The notes below the pieces were generated by a model. It did not search any database and was not told the DNA's origin. It worked only from the letters and a program-made list of their open reading frames with translations. From NCBI GenBank assembly GCA_030631385.1, contig DAOVLG010000160.1, positions 1 to 5,416 on the forward strand: 5,416 nucleotides of DNA. The letters are read 5' to 3'. The DNA is from Candidatus Coatesiibacteriota bacterium (lineage in GTDB: Bacteria > RBG-13-66-14). Shown here piece after piece: positions 5,211 through 5,416 of the stretch (positions are counted from its first letter, which is position 1; each line of letters starts with the position of its first letter). A program made the position numbers and the translations under genes.

Positions 5211-5416
5211 ACGGAGCGGCCAGCGCCTCTTTGTTGTTGGCGCGGATCCGCATGAAGACGAAGCTCAGGACGAACACCAGGGCGACGACACCCCAGCCGC
5301 CCGCGAAGAGCGCCCAGTTCGGGTAGCCGCCGTAGGGCTCGGTGATGGTGCGGAAGAGGTCCATGCTGAAGGTGAGGATCAATATAGCCGGGGTGAAGTA
5401 TTTGATCAAAAAGTCC
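5209..5416 (-). CDS. C-terminal end of a probable sodium:neurotransmitter-symporter family transporter (partial)
   Basis: Only the last 68 residues are in the window. The frame is open to the right edge, reading DFLIKYFTPAILILTFSMDLFR, so the TTG at 5409 is internal and not the start. Two membrane segments are visible: about residues 1-20 of the fragment, with the KYxTP step, and GYPNWALFAGGWGVVALVFVLSFVFMRI, followed by a short hydrophilic tail (RANNKEALAAP). The order of K-Y-x-T-P helix, a Y-G-G-Y-P-N-W loop and a G-W-containing last helix resembles the two C-terminal helices of bacterial NSS/SNF transporters, which couple uptake of amino acids or similar solutes to sodium. The substrate cannot be read from this piece, and the sodium-binding helices lie outside the window. 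Another multi-pass transporter family is possible. It stops five bases before the first possible start of the HEAT-like gene. Confidence 0.6.
   Translation of the reverse strand, partial: DFLIKYFTPAILILTFSMDLFRTITEPYGGYPNWALFAGGWGVVALVFVLSFVFMRIRANNKEALAAP

Noticed and set aside
1..5416. CRISPR array, transposon ends, integrase or toxin-antitoxin pair
   Set aside because: No regularly spaced direct repeats, terminal inverted repeats with a transposase, or recombinase motifs were found on either strand.

Overview
This is a compact, GC-rich bacterial chromosome segment in which every gene I can support is on the minus strand. Read in the direction of transcription (high to low coordinates), it holds the C-terminal end of a probable sodium:neurotransmitter-symporter (NSS/SNF) family transporter, a secreted and membrane-anchored protein with HEAT-like helices, a DciA-like (DUF721) helicase-loader protein, a 175-bp structured spacer, a 48-residue mini-gene coupled by an ATGA overlap to a secreted protein of unknown function, a strong intrinsic terminator, a new extended -10 promoter, a small four-helix membrane protein, and a large GT-C glycosyltransferase fused to a C-terminal TPR domain. 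I saw no tRNA, rRNA, CRISPR array, insertion sequence or phage gene.

The genes fall into two transcription units. The first enters from the right edge (transporter, HEAT-like protein, DciA-like protein, then after the spacer the mini-gene and secreted protein) and ends at the hairpin-plus-T-tract terminator at 2628-2656. It may be divided at the spacer 3862-4036. The second starts immediately after the terminator, from a TGGTATAGT promoter at 2605-2613, and carries the four-helix protein and the glycosyltransferase-TPR protein, which ends 21 bases from the left edge.

Most products are envelope-associated: transporter, anchored protein, secreted protein, four-helix protein and glycosyltransferase. 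DciA is the exception, since it acts on the chromosome. The host cannot be named from this window. High GC, GTG starts, Shine-Dalgarno sites, a GT39-TPR fusion and several proteins I cannot place suggest an uncultivated, Gram-negative-like candidate phylum. That is inference, not an identification. I found no defence system or mobile system here. The parts most worth a second look are the mini-gene/secreted-protein pair, the structured spacer and the abutting terminator-promoter.
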